Part shown: positions 35,358 to 45,340 of the stretch, piece after piece | How positions within the stretch are numbered: position 1 is the stretch's first letter | Layout: every line of letters starts with the position of its first letter | Origin: HGM04593 sp045654885 | GTDB taxonomy: Bacteria; Bacteroidota; Bacteroidia; Bacteroidales; Bacteroidaceae | NCBI GenBank assembly: GCA_045654885.1 | Contig: JAZOOF010000011.1 | Coordinates: 15,038-79,037 of the forward strand | Length of the DNA: 64,000 nt | Reading direction: 5' to 3' | The notes under the pieces: generated by a model | The model's database searches: none | What the model was told of the DNA's origin: nothing | Seen by the model: the letters and a program-made list of their open reading frames with translations, nothing else | Made by a program: the position numbers and the translations under genes

Positions 35358-37802
35358 TTACTTGTTTATTGCATCCACAGGGTTGTCATTTGCAGCCTTG
35401 TAGGCACGTGCCGTCACTGTTGCAACCGTTATGGCGACCACTATGGTTATGGCAAGCAGATAGACCCAGACAGCCATTGTTGCACGATAGGCAAACTGCT
35501 GCATCCAACGGTCTATTACAAGATAACTCACAGGCACTGCCACAAGCGAACATATTGCAACGATGCGCAGATACATTATATTGAACATACTGAGAATTGA
35601 AGACACCGATGAACCGTGTACACGACGTATGCCAATCTCCTTGCGGCGATATTGGGTTTCAAAGAGCACCAGGCCGAACACGCCAATCACAGATATCAGG
35701 ATAGAAAGCATTGTAAACAGAGTGATGAGTGACGAGAGTTTCTCCTCTTTTTGATACTGCTGTTCAAGTTCTGCATCAAAGAGTGTCACATCGTAACTGT
35801 CAGCGGGAGCACTCGGTGCATACTCGGCAATTGTCTGCATTATATACTCCTTTACCGCAGGAATATCGGCGCCGGCCATTGTTCGCACATACAAATGTTC
35901 GCAAACTCTCCAAGGATATTTGCCGAATATGTAGAACGCGAATGGTTCAATGTTGTACTGCATTGGGCGATAGTTGAAATCGCGGCATATACCCACGACA
36001 TCGGCATCGGAACGGTGACCGGGAATCTTGTCATGCACTTTTATACCCACCTTGCTTGCAGCATCTTCATTAAAGATGTAAACCCCATTGACAGTTGTCT
36101 CGTCACTGCTACAGAAATCCCTGCCATCTACAATGTCAATCTTCATAAGCTGCAGAAAATCCCACGAAACAGGATAGACATTGAAATATATTCCCTTGCC
36201 GTCGACATTGCGTCCCCACTGCATTCTCGAAGGTGTCACAAGCGAGCCGTTGGCAAAAGCGACGTCAATGATTGCGGGGTTCTGTGTAAGGCGCTCGGCA
36301 AAGGCATCGCGCCTTACCTGTGACAATCCGTTCTCCAAGTCAAAGGACTCGAACACTGCCTCGGCAGGTAGTTTGTCGACTACAAGAAGATTCTCCTTGT
36401 CAAAACCCATATCGTAACCGAGCATAAACTCACGCTGGCGGTGTATGAAGAGTGAGCATATGATGAGCGTAATGGAAATGAAATACTGCACGGCAACGAG
36501 AGTGTAGCGCAAGCGACGGCCCGGGGCCGATGCCTGGAAGCCGGAAAGCACCATTGCCGGCGAGAAGCGGGTAATGTAGAACGCGGGATATATGCTTGCA
36601 ACAATGCCGGCAGCAATAGCTACCACTATAACAACAAGTGCAATCCCCCAATTATTGCTGAATGAAATTGATGTAGAGAGTTGGTTGACCAGCGGTGTCT
36701 CGTCAAACAGCTCTACAAATAGAGCAGCAACGGCAAGTGCTGTAGCCACAAGCCCTACGGCTTCGATAATAAAATTAAAGCGAAGCCTCAATGTCGATGC
36801 ACCAAAGACCTTGTATGTATTTATTGCCTTTATTCGCACGGGAATGAGTGCAAAAAAGAAGTTTACAAAGTTTATCATTGCAATGAGAATTATGAGCACC
36901 GCTATTGCAATGAAGGTATATGTAGTCAATCTATTGCCCACCTCGTGATAAGCAGTACTTACATCACTCGAGAAATAGAGCTCGGTCAACGGATTCAGGC
37001 GCGGAGTAGCCATTTTAATGTATTGCTCTACTGTTTCTTCATCAGCATACAGTTCGTGCTCGACATTCAATGTACGTAACAGAGCCTCTCTCATCTTCTC
37101 AACAACAGCATCGGGTGATGCACCGTCTGCGAGCTGTATGAAATAAGGATTGTTCCAGTTGTTGGGGTTTTCATTCTCCTGCGCAACAGACATACCACCC
37201 CAGCCATCTGTACCGTCAAGAATACTTGGTGAAGGAGTGTCCTTGCATATTGCGACTACTGTAGCTGTTGCATTCTCCTCATTCGCATCGCGGCCGTAGC
37301 ACAATACATCACCTACAGAGAGATTGAACCTTTTTGCAGCAGACTCTTTAAGAACCAACGAATAGTGGTCTATCACATTTTCGAGCGAGCCCTCTATGAC
37401 CTCAATGCCAAGAATCTCCAGTCCCTCATGCTCTGTCTCACACAGGTTCAACTCGATATTGTCTATGCGGTCGTCTAACTTTCTCGAATAAACAGAGTTT
37501 ATATTGAAATGTCCGGTAGGTGTTATTGTGGCACTCTTTTCAATCTCGGGAATATCCTTGCATAGATCGTCGGGCAACTGGCGCGGCCATGTGATATCCC
37601 AATACCCCTCCTCGGCAAAATTGGGATGTTCGAGACGATAGATGTTACGGGCATTGGGTATGCCTTTGTTGTAAGACAGGTCGTAATTCACCTGCACCAT
37701 TATCAGGTACACCGCAGCAAAAGCCAATGCCATTCCAAGAATGTTGAGCACCGACGATGTGGTGTAACGTTTCAGCAATGTTATGAAATTCTTTATATAC
37801 AT
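35358..37802 (-). CDS. FtsX/MacB-type ABC permease 1
   Basis: 814 aa, starting MYIKNFITLLKRYTTSSVLN. It has the duplicated MacB-like layout and the C-terminal motif ETQYRRKEIGIRRVHGSS. It starts 15 bases after the adaptor gene, so it is coupled to it. Closest by eye to permease 3 (shared FVNFFFALIPVRikaiN-like segment), which suggests duplication of a permease unit within the operon. Confidence 0.9.
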   Translation of the reverse strand: MYIKNFITLLKRYTTSSVLNILGMALAFAAVYLIMVQVNYDLSYNKGIPNARNIYRLEHPNFAEEGYWDITWPRQLPDDLCKDIPEIEKSATITPTGHFNINSVYSRKLDDRIDNIELNLCETEHEGLEILGIEVIEGSLENVIDHYSLVLKESAAKRFNLSVGDVLCYGRDANEENATATVVAICKDTPSPSILDGTDGWGGMSVAQENENPNNWNNPYFIQLADGASPDAVVEKMREALLRTLNVEHELYADEETVEQYIKMATPRLNPLTELYFSSDVSTAYHEVGNRLTTYTFIAIAVLIILIAMINFVNFFFALIPVRIKAINTYKVFGASTLRLRFNFIIEAVGLVATALAVAALFVELFDETPLVNQLSTSISFSNNWGIALVVIVVAIAAGIVASIYPAFYITRFSPAMVLSGFQASAPGRRLRYTLVAVQYFISITLIICSLFIHRQREFMLGYDMGFDKENLLVVDKLPAEAVFESFDLENGLSQVRRDAFAERLTQNPAIIDVAFANGSLVTPSRMQWGRNVDGKGIYFNVYPVSWDFLQLMKIDIVDGRDFCSSDETTVNGVYIFNEDAASKVGIKVHDKIPGHRSDADVVGICRDFNYRPMQYNIEPFAFYIFGKYPWRVCEHLYVRTMAGADIPAVKEYIMQTIAEYAPSAPADSYDVTLFDAELEQQYQKEEKLSSLITLFTMLSILISVIGVFGLVLFETQYRRKEIGIRRVHGSSVSSILSMFNIMYLRIVAICSLVAVPVSYLVIDRWMQQFAYRATMAVWVYLLAITIVVAITVATVTARAYKAANDNPVDAINK

Positions 37803-37817
37803 GGTTATTGTTTTTTA

Positions 37818-39086
37818 TTACTTTCCTACTTTCAGAATAAGTTCTTCATTGTCTCCGAAATTGTCATACGACGAGGTTATAACTTTCTCACCCGGCGCAA
37901 GGCCTTCGAGTATCTCATAGAACCTTGGATTCTGGCGGCCTATGCGAATCTCGCGGCGATAGGCTCTTTCACCCGTAGCATCTACTACGTATATCCAACG
38001 GCCACCGGTCTTCTGGAAGAAAGCACCACGCGGGATATACACAGCCTCGACAGGCTGACCGAGCTGCAGATTCAGGTTGTATGTCTGTCCTGAACGTATA
38101 TTGTCGGGCAGGTCGCCGGTGAATGTTAGGTCGACCTTGAATTTCCCCTCACGCACCTCGGGATAGACCTTGCGCAGCAACATGTCGTAGCTGTTGTCGC
38201 GACGCACGAACGAGGCTGTGAGCCCGGTTGCCACGCGGTCAATGTAGTGTTCATCAACCATTGCTGTAACCTTGTAGGCCGACAAATCGTTTATCTGACC
38301 TATGGCACTGCCCTGCGAGAGTGTCTGTCCAAGCACCACGTTAAGCATACCCACCTCGCCATCAATGGGAGCCTTGACTTTAAGATTGCCCACACGCTCA
38401 CGAATAAGCTGCATATTAAGTTGCATGGAACGCAGATTCTCATCGAGCTGCGCCACCTGGACGGTGCGGTAGAGCGAATCCTGTATTTGACGCTCGGCGA
38501 CAAGAGAACGACGTGCAACGGCAAGCTCATAATCCTCCTTTGACTGCAAGTAGACCTCGCGCGAAATGAGTTCACTCTCATAAAGTTCGCGGTTCTGCTC
38601 ATAGGCGCGCTGCTTGCGTGTTACATCGAGGTCGAGCTGAAGCATCTCCTGGCGCAAGGCAAGACGCTCCTGCTCCATTGAGATGAGTGTGTTGCGCAGA
38701 ATGTTCTGTTTCTCGGCCAAATCGGCCTCCGATTGTAATATCTGCATAGATAGCTGTTTATTTGTCATCTCAAGAATTACATCACCGGCCTTCACAGTTG
38801 TTCCCTCCTCGGCAACGATGCGTTCCACCACTCCGCTCTCCAAAGGCGAGAGCTGCATGGTTGTAATAGGTTGCACTATGCCGTTGAGAGTGGCATAATC
38901 GTTGAACTCGCCCTGCTCCACTGCCGAAACAACAATTGTCGCAGTGTTCACACGAAGCGTAGAAGTGTTCTTTTTGAGCAACATCCAGGCTATAAGCACC
39001 AGCAGGAGTAGTCCAAAAATGTAAGGCAGACTTTTCTTGCTCAGGATGGCACGCCATCCTTTTTTCTTTTCCAATTTTATATCCAT
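37818..39086 (-). CDS. Periplasmic adaptor (membrane fusion protein, HlyD/MacA type)
   Basis: 422 aa. One N-terminal membrane anchor (LPYIFGLLLLVLIAWMLL), a lipoyl half-motif, a long coiled-coil hairpin (about 110-235), a second lipoyl half (VKAPIDGEVGMLNVV) and beta-barrel domains. It connects inner-membrane permeases to the TolC-like channel. Located between the channel gene and permease 1 with short gaps. Confidence 0.92.
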   Translation of the reverse strand: MDIKLEKKKGWRAILSKKSLPYIFGLLLLVLIAWMLLKKNTSTLRVNTATIVVSAVEQGEFNDYATLNGIVQPITTMQLSPLESGVVERIVAEEGTTVKAGDVILEMTNKQLSMQILQSEADLAEKQNILRNTLISMEQERLALRQEMLQLDLDVTRKQRAYEQNRELYESELISREVYLQSKEDYELAVARRSLVAERQIQDSLYRTVQVAQLDENLRSMQLNMQLIRERVGNLKVKAPIDGEVGMLNVVLGQTLSQGSAIGQINDLSAYKVTAMVDEHYIDRVATGLTASFVRRDNSYDMLLRKVYPEVREGKFKVDLTFTGDLPDNIRSGQTYNLNLQLGQPVEAVYIPRGAFFQKTGGRWIYVVDATGERAYRREIRIGRQNPRFYEILEGLAPGEKVITSSYDNFGDNEELILKVGK

Positions 39087-39123
39087 AGTTTCTAATTTAT
39101 TATTTTCAATATCACCTTATGTT

Positions 39124-40446
39124 TCATTCAACTTCCACAAGCGGAATGCCGCTATAGTAGTCGACCATACGCTTCTCAATCATGTACTGCAGTTTCGAGC
39201 GCAGGCAGTCCGACTTTGCCTGCAGCAGCGTTGTCGCCGACATCTGAAGTTCGATTGCCGTTACAAGCCCCTTATCGAACTTTGCCGCTATGCCATCATA
39301 TGCCAACTGAGCAGCCTCAATCTTCTTCACCGCCTGGATATACTGCTTGCCATAACCTTCCATCTGCTTGCAGGCCTGTACCACCTCACTCTCCACCACG
39401 TTGCGTGTCGCCTCCATCTCAAGTTCGGCATTACGCAGTGCATTGCGCGATGAGCGTACTGTGGCTTTGCGGCTTAGATTAGAAAAGATTGGAATGGACA
39501 TTGAAACACCTACATATGCACCACGATTATTGTCAAGCTGAGTCCAAAATGCGGGATAAGCGGAATTGCTGAAGTTTGTATAGTAACTTGTTCCAAAACC
39601 GCCCGAAAGGCTTATTGTAGGGAACCAGTTTCCCTTTGCTTTCATATAGTTGTACTTCGACTCCTTAACTGCAAGCCCGGCCGAAACAACCTGTACGTTG
39701 GCAGAAAGAGCATTGTCCATGACACTCTCAAGCGAAACTGTGCCTATTGCAGGAAGTATATCCCCGGCAGGGGCAACCTCAAGAGCAGTGCCCTGCGGGT
39801 AGTTCATAACCTCGCGCAGTGCAATGTATGCCATTGCAAGGTTATTCTGCTGCTCGGTGAGCAAGTAGTCGTAACCGGCCTCCTGTGAAGCAACCTCGGC
39901 AACCTCGGCAGCACTCTTTAGGCCCAATTCATGGAGTTTCTGTGCCTGAAGCAGAGTCTTTCGCGATGCAGAGAGTTGTTCCTCGGCAATTTTCACAGCC
40001 TCCTTATAATATACTACATCGGTATAAGCACGCATCACCTCCATAGCCACCTTGTCGCGCGCTATCTGCAGGTCGCTGTAACCGCGGTCGCGGGCCACCT
40101 TGGCAGCACGGATGCTGTTCACGTAGCGCAAGCCTGCGAAGAGCGGCATCGAAGCTCCCAGGTCATAGGAGTTGCTGAATGTCGATACTGTGGTGTAGCT
40201 GTTTGTCTCGGGATCGATTGAACGTCCGAAATTGGCCGAAGCCGAAACGCCGGCCGACACCGAAGGGAACAATCCAGCAACGGATTGTTTGTAGTTCATT
40301 GTGGCATTGTCGAGGCTGTTCTCCTGTTTGGCAACCGAAACGGAGTGCTCAACGGCATATGCCATGCATTCGTCCATTGTCATTGTCTGCGCTGTGGCAA
40401 GGGTTATGGAACCGAAAAATGTCAATATTGCAAATATATTTTTCAT
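39124..40446 (-). CDS. TolC-family outer membrane channel of the export operon
   Basis: 440 aa with a signal peptide (MKNIFAILTFFGSITLATAQ) and two homologous halves of coiled-coil helices with short beta-strands, the OEP family plan. It is the first gene of an eight-gene operon (channel, adaptor, permease, ATPase, two permeases, regulator, kinase). The sigma-54-like promoter ends about 25 bases before its start codon. Confidence 0.93.
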   Translation of the reverse strand: MKNIFAILTFFGSITLATAQTMTMDECMAYAVEHSVSVAKQENSLDNATMNYKQSVAGLFPSVSAGVSASANFGRSIDPETNSYTTVSTFSNSYDLGASMPLFAGLRYVNSIRAAKVARDRGYSDLQIARDKVAMEVMRAYTDVVYYKEAVKIAEEQLSASRKTLLQAQKLHELGLKSAAEVAEVASQEAGYDYLLTEQQNNLAMAYIALREVMNYPQGTALEVAPAGDILPAIGTVSLESVMDNALSANVQVVSAGLAVKESKYNYMKAKGNWFPTISLSGGFGTSYYTNFSNSAYPAFWTQLDNNRGAYVGVSMSIPIFSNLSRKATVRSSRNALRNAELEMEATRNVVESEVVQACKQMEGYGKQYIQAVKKIEAAQLAYDGIAAKFDKGLVTAIELQMSATTLLQAKSDCLRSKLQYMIEKRMVDYYSGIPLVEVE

Positions 40447-40475
40447 AAATTAAAAAGTGTTTCTGCAAGATTACG

Positions 40476-40491
40476 TGCCAAAACCGTGCCA
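40476..40491 (-). promoter_or_regulatory. Sigma-54-like promoter of the export operon
   Basis: The minus strand reads TGGCACGGTTTTGGCA from 40491 to 40476. This fits TGGCACG-n4-TTGCA with correct GG-to-GC spacing and one mismatch in the -12 box. Initiation would fall near 40465, about 19 bases before the TolC-type gene. A second TGGCACG (40480-40474) follows with one base too many to a TTGC. The NtrC-type regulator in the same operon supports the assignment. Confidence 0.7.
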
Positions 40492-40546
40492 AAACCATTA
40501 AAACATTAGACAACAACACACTAAGCAAAAACGTCATTTCAAGAAT

Positions 40547-40586
40547 TGTAAAATTTTTAGACAATGGATGTAAAATGGTTTGACAA
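40547..40586 (-). promoter_or_regulatory. Two tandem 18-bp sites, likely NtrC-type activator sites
   Basis: TGTAAAATTTTTAGACAA (40547-40564) and TGTAAAATGGTTTGACAA (40569-40586) are direct repeats 22 bases apart, two helical turns. Each is a partial palindrome (TGT...ACA). They lie 56-95 bases upstream of the -24 box, the usual place for enhancer sites of sigma-54 activators. Confidence 0.65.
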
Positions 40587-40687
40587 GAGAGTATATAAAT
40601 TGACAACTGTTTATTTTGCCTATACAATTTATTTTCATTTATTTTGCCCATAAGCAGATATTTATTGAACAAATTAAGGCAATATTC

Positions 40688-42022
40688 ATGGAATTAACTT
40701 TTTATGTAGAGAAAAATGATGATTTGACTATAAACTGTCTTGAGCTTACTGCCATCAACAGTACAAGGGACATGTCCGTAGCAAATGAGTCAAGAGTAAG
40801 TGGCTTCTACCCCTTCAATGAGATGGAGCGGATTGTGGGTAAGGATATCGCCCTTATGGAACATTGTTCACCGCGCATACAGTCGGTTACTGAAAAAGAG
40901 GTTACCGTCGGTTGGCTAAGTGAAACGTATACACTATGCCCAGGCGACACAGTCAAAAGCCAGGAATATGCCATTGATAATCCATACCTCAGTTGGGACG
41001 GAATATCTTTAAAGATGGAATACAGCAGCATAAATGCATGGGAAGAGTTCTTCACTCTTGTCAATGAGATTATGGAGGACCAGCATCAATGCCCCCAACG
41101 ACAGAACAAGGAGGAAAAGGAAAAATGCCTTAAACTGCTGTACGAGATTATACTTAACGGCGAGAACGCCGTAAGGCCTTTTTATGCGTGGTTGCAATCC
41201 TGCAAAAATTGGGACATGCTTATAATTGACGACTATGCACTCTTTGCAAAATATCTGAACTCTAATGGCACTGACGAATATTCCAACGAATGGTTCGCCA
41301 ACCTTGCACAAATTTTCAAAAGAAACAGAATTGATGCAATACTGGATGCTGTACCGTCATTGAAAGCAGTGATTGAAACAGCTGCAAACAATGGTATTGA
41401 GGAGGCCGAAAAAATAATGAAAGGCGAAATTGAGTACGAATACCTTACCGAGCGCCATTACCCCGAAAAAAAGGAGTTTATCCTTACCATGAGAATGTAT
41501 GACAAGGAGAATGACAATGTTGCCGATTGCCACTTCCAATGGGTTACTTCAGATCTATTGAAGAAGGGACAAAAAATTGACATGAGAGACTTTGGAGAGG
41601 TGACAATCGTAACACTCGAAGAAGACAAGGTGACACTCTCCTGGCTTGGCAGAGAACATAGAATCCATAATAACTATATGGAATATCTCATTGATTCGAG
41701 AGAGAGGCCCTCACCAGAAGAAGTGGAAAACTATGATATTGATGCTTGGTATGCCGAGATGTTTGAATATGAACCCCAAAAATATCTGCTGTGCCAATTC
41801 GAAAAGATGAATATATGGAAAGAGACTTTGAGAGTGATGGACAAAATACTCGATCCTGAAGATGAATGCCAATTGGAGCGGGAGCAGTACGTCAAAATTG
41901 CCAAACAGCTGCTGAAGGTGCTGATTGACCGTGGAGACAAAGAACTTGAAGTACTGCACGACATGATTACAGTAGACAGTAATTTCGATGAGATTAAAGA
42001 GTTGATTGACTCAATAGAATAA
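40688..42022 (+). CDS. Hypothetical cytosolic protein with a repeated domain (444 aa)
   Basis: It begins MELTFYVEKNDDLTINC; the upstream in-frame extension overlaps AT-rich leader DNA. An acidic protein without a signal peptide. A domain appears twice: EKEVTVGWLSETYTL near residue 70 and EDKVTLSWLGREHRI near residue 315, each followed by a WYAEMF- or WEEFFTL-like helical part. The family is not recognised. It is divergent from the export operon, with which it shares the intergenic activator sites, and is followed by a strong terminator. Confidence 0.6.
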   Translation: MELTFYVEKNDDLTINCLELTAINSTRDMSVANESRVSGFYPFNEMERIVGKDIALMEHCSPRIQSVTEKEVTVGWLSETYTLCPGDTVKSQEYAIDNPYLSWDGISLKMEYSSINAWEEFFTLVNEIMEDQHQCPQRQNKEEKEKCLKLLYEIILNGENAVRPFYAWLQSCKNWDMLIIDDYALFAKYLNSNGTDEYSNEWFANLAQIFKRNRIDAILDAVPSLKAVIETAANNGIEEAEKIMKGEIEYEYLTERHYPEKKEFILTMRMYDKENDNVADCHFQWVTSDLLKKGQKIDMRDFGEVTIVTLEEDKVTLSWLGREHRIHNNYMEYLIDSRERPSPEEVENYDIDAWYAEMFEYEPQKYLLCQFEKMNIWKETLRVMDKILDPEDECQLEREQYVKIAKQLLKVLIDRGDKELEVLHDMITVDSNFDEIKELIDSIE

Positions 42023-42042
42023 ACCTATATAACAATTTACAC

Positions 42043-42084
42043 GACATTGCCCCGAAGTCTATAAAAAAACTTCGGGGCAATGTC
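42043..42084. terminator. Bidirectional terminator
   Basis: Perfect 16-bp arms GACATTGCCCCGAAGT (42043-42058) and ACTTCGGGGCAATGTC (42069-42084). It separates the convergent 444-aa gene from the end of the phage-like block. Confidence 0.88.
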
Positions 42085-42098
42085 ATATTCAACAGTGG

Positions 42099-44930
42099 CT
42101 ATCTTATTCTGTTACGCCAAGGCACTTCCACATCCATTTCCATTCCTGTAATGGTGCTTGCTGCGCCCACATCACCCACTATGGCAAAAAGATAATACTT
42201 ATAGGAAGATGTGGGGAAATAAGGGAACAGCACATCCTGCTTTGCAACGTTCTTTTCACTGCCTGCAACTATCTTAAAATGGGTACCATCGTTGCTGCCA
42301 AGCAGATAGCAGGCCAGCAAAGGCATGCCGGGTGCAGGGTGAGCCGGAGGCTCTACATATGCGTGCAACAAAAGTTGCATAATGCGCTTGGGCAGTTTCG
42401 TTCCCCAAATCTGCGGCCTTGTGAAGAGCAGTACACGGTTGCTGCCCGTCATGGCATCGGGAATTGAGACAACCCTTGCGCCATCAACTGATGGCGCAAG
42501 AAAATAAGGTGTCGGTACGCCATGCACCTTGCCTGTAAAATTACCCTTGTACCTAGTCCACACTCCCGAGTCGAGCGAGTAGACAAAAGAGTATTCGTGA
42601 GCGGCATTACCTACAATAACCTCGTTGTGCGATGGCAAATAGGCCACAAATGCATTGGCAATGAAGCCATGGAAATCAAAGTCACAGCCATCACACTCAA
42701 GCGACACAAGTCCCGGGATTTTTGCAAACAGGTCATCGGGCACACCCTTCGGCATGCTGCCGGCATTGTCAAGCGCAGCAGAGATTCTCTTTACACTGTT
42801 ACCTGCAATGAGCATCATTCCCTGCTTGCCGGCAAAGAGCACTCCACCGCCTACCCCGCATATCGATGCAGCATTGACACACACGTCGCGCGACACCTGG
42901 TTGCCGGCAAGATATGCCACACTGCCCGATGTATCGACCGACATTGCCCAAATACCGTCACTGCAGAAGACGTAGAGAGGATATTGCCCGAACTGCCCCT
43001 CGGAGAGGGCTACAGTGTTGCTCGACAGCCCCACAATAGTGCCTTGCGACGGAGTGTAGGTGCAGCCGGCCGGGAACACAAAGGGGTTCTCAACCATAGA
43101 GACCTTCATTACGTTATACCTGTTCTCGAAAGGCGATGGTGCAGCGAGAGGCATCTCGTCCACCTCAGTCCACGTATCATCGAAAGTTATGTTGTCAATA
43201 TCCTTGAAGGTAAAATCAGTAATACGTCCACGCTCTATTGTAAAGACCAATTTGTCACCATCGACAGCATTGCGATGAACGGCAAAAATGCGTAGGCCGC
43301 TGTATTCACTCGGCGGGAAGGTGTTGCCATTGTATTTCCAACAGTTACCCGAGGCGCTGTATACGACCTCGTGCGTTGCGTTATCATAGCCAAAAATCTT
43401 CAGCACAAGCTCGCTGTCAATACTTGAATTCGGCTTGCCGCCATTGGCAAATACAGCCTTAACCGTTACATTGAACGGAACATACCAGCGGTGCAGATAG
43501 TAGGCGATATTCAAGTACTTGTGTGCCTTTAACGGAAATATTTTACAATATACCTTGCTGCCCATCCTGAGAAATATTGCCATCTCACAAGCGCGTGTAT
43601 CGGGGTATGTGAGCAACGGCGGCAACAAGGGAGCAAAACCGTCGTCGCCCAACTGCGGATTCAAAAACTGCTCACCCGTAACGAACTCGCCCTGCGCAGT
43701 CCTTAGCTTCACCTGAACAACCATTGAATCGACATAACCAATGCCACCGCCAATGGGATTGTAGGCCGCGACACCGTATCCCTTGAAAAAATACTCCTTG
43801 AATGCGGCAATGTGCAGGCGACCATTATAAAGAAAACTGCTCTTGACATCGTAGCTCGAGAGTGACGAGGGCACTGTTGCCGTTTCAAGCCCCTGCTGCA
43901 GTGCAAGGTTCGACGGCGAGACATCATCGAGGCGGTTAAGCAGATTACCGTCGACATCATACTCGGCGACCTTGTAGTAAAGCGCAGCCGAAGCAACATC
44001 CTCCCACAACTTTTCAAGGGGCTTCGACGAGTAGACTTCGCTGTTCTTCGCAAATTTGTCGGGTGCACTCTCCTTACCGGGGATTGACATTGTGGAGAAG
44101 ATATCCACCCCCACCACAATGTTGCGCCATGCCTGCAAAGCCGGTGCCGACAAGGAGAAGTTGGGTTTGAAACCACGTACACTCACTTTGTATTTGCATG
44201 GTGATGCTGCATCAACAGGTTCTGAAAGCATATTCTCTGCATCGCGTCCCACACCATCGCCGCTGTTCCCGTCGCTCACATAGATTATGTTTGACACGTT
44301 TATGTAGCTGCCGTCATAGAGCCGCAGCGCCACCCTGAAAAGTGCCCTGTCAATATAATATCCGGCCTTGTTCAAGGCCGAGATGCACTCATCGATGTAA
44401 CCTTTCTCGTTGTGTGTCCAGGAGAGTTCATGCTCATCGGTCTCCGTCATCTTGTAGTAGGCATTCTCAGTGATTACACTCTCCACCTTTGACGAAAGGG
44501 TTATCACCACATCGGGCACGGCAGGCCTCTCGCCCAGAGCAAGATATTTACCGTTGTCGAATAGCAGGTAGTAGATTCCGTTATCTGTGAGACAACATAC
44601 AATGTTACCCACAAACTCCAGAGCGTTGACACCCTGCAGGCCATCAACCACAAACATGGCATTGCCCGACATAAAGGGAGCAAAAACGTTGTCATAGAAA
44701 TGCAACGTCCGCTTGCCATCGGCAGTAATTCCGATATAGCACCCGGCAGTGGCATGGTGATAGAATGCCGAATAGGCATAGCGCAGCCCTGCTACAACAC
44801 GCGGCTGCGGCATTGGCAACAGACTGCCACCGGCCATTCGCATATTCACTATATCAAGGCACTCGCCATCCTGCACCAATGAAACGTCGGTGCTTCTGTT
44901 TATTCCTTTGAACGAAAAACTTTTCTGCAT
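42099..44930 (-). CDS. Large phage-like tail/nozzle (stabilisation) protein
   Basis: 943 aa. The start FKGINRSTDVSLVQDGECLD followed by IVNMRM resembles the N-termini of podovirus nozzle or packaged-DNA stabilisation proteins. The rest is beta-rich with repeated blade-like segments, consistent with a propeller. It overlaps the spanin-like gene by 31 bases and is the last gene of the leftward structural operon. A signal peptide is absent. The family call is from pattern memory and is moderate. Confidence 0.6.
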   Translation of the reverse strand: MQKSFSFKGINRSTDVSLVQDGECLDIVNMRMAGGSLLPMPQPRVVAGLRYAYSAFYHHATAGCYIGITADGKRTLHFYDNVFAPFMSGNAMFVVDGLQGVNALEFVGNIVCCLTDNGIYYLLFDNGKYLALGERPAVPDVVITLSSKVESVITENAYYKMTETDEHELSWTHNEKGYIDECISALNKAGYYIDRALFRVALRLYDGSYINVSNIIYVSDGNSGDGVGRDAENMLSEPVDAASPCKYKVSVRGFKPNFSLSAPALQAWRNIVVGVDIFSTMSIPGKESAPDKFAKNSEVYSSKPLEKLWEDVASAALYYKVAEYDVDGNLLNRLDDVSPSNLALQQGLETATVPSSLSSYDVKSSFLYNGRLHIAAFKEYFFKGYGVAAYNPIGGGIGYVDSMVVQVKLRTAQGEFVTGEQFLNPQLGDDGFAPLLPPLLTYPDTRACEMAIFLRMGSKVYCKIFPLKAHKYLNIAYYLHRWYVPFNVTVKAVFANGGKPNSSIDSELVLKIFGYDNATHEVVYSASGNCWKYNGNTFPPSEYSGLRIFAVHRNAVDGDKLVFTIERGRITDFTFKDIDNITFDDTWTEVDEMPLAAPSPFENRYNVMKVSMVENPFVFPAGCTYTPSQGTIVGLSSNTVALSEGQFGQYPLYVFCSDGIWAMSVDTSGSVAYLAGNQVSRDVCVNAASICGVGGGVLFAGKQGMMLIAGNSVKRISAALDNAGSMPKGVPDDLFAKIPGLVSLECDGCDFDFHGFIANAFVAYLPSHNEVIVGNAAHEYSFVYSLDSGVWTRYKGNFTGKVHGVPTPYFLAPSVDGARVVSIPDAMTGSNRVLLFTRPQIWGTKLPKRIMQLLLHAYVEPPAHPAPGMPLLACYLLGSNDGTHFKIVAGSEKNVAKQDVLFPYFPTSSYKYYLFAIVGDVGAASTITGMEMDVEVPWRNRIR

Positions 44931-45340
44931 AACTCCATTACTTTAAATATAAGATTCAACAGGACGCGCCACCCTCCCGTGCGCCACAACAGCAGTAGTG
45001 CAAGGGTTGCAACTGCCACTTTCCACAGCATAGCGCCGCCATACCCGGCATTGCGCACCGTCTCCACAACCACCTCCCTGTCACGGTAGAGGGTGTCGCA
45101 GCGCACAATGGTATCGACCCTCAAACGCTCCTTGTAGAGCGTGCGGTATTTGGTGTAGAAGACGGTATCGCTCTTCTCGCGTATGAATATGCTGTCGCGC
45201 AAAAGCACACTATCCACCCTTGTACGGCCCACAAAGTTCTGTTGCGACACGAAGCCTACATCGCTTGTCTTCTCCACAGTGCTGCAGGCAAACAACGGCA
45301 GCAACAGAAGGTTAAGGATTATCTTTGTTACGTTTCTCAT
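44900..45340 (-). CDS. Putative unimolecular spanin (u-spanin)
   Basis: 146 aa. An N-terminal lipoprotein signal with lipobox LPLFAC (Cys at residue 19), a ~75-residue periplasmic segment rich in charged strands, and a C-terminal membrane helix (AMLWKVAVATLALLLLW). An outer-membrane lipid anchor plus an inner-membrane helix in one chain is the u-spanin plan, used to fuse the membranes in phage lysis. It overlaps the holin-like gene by 29 bases, supporting a lysis cassette. Confidence 0.65.
   Translation of the reverse strand: MRNVTKIILNLLLLPLFACSTVEKTSDVGFVSQQNFVGRTRVDSVLLRDSIFIREKSDTVFYTKYRTLYKERLRVDTIVRCDTLYRDREVVVETVRNAGYGGAMLWKVAVATLALLLLWRTGGWRVLLNLIFKVMELCRKVFRSKE

Noticed and set aside
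40474..40480. Second TGGCACG as the main sigma-54 promoter
   Set aside because: The distance from its GG to the following GC is one base longer than the strict sigma-54 spacing; the upstream TGGCACG with TGGCA fits better.
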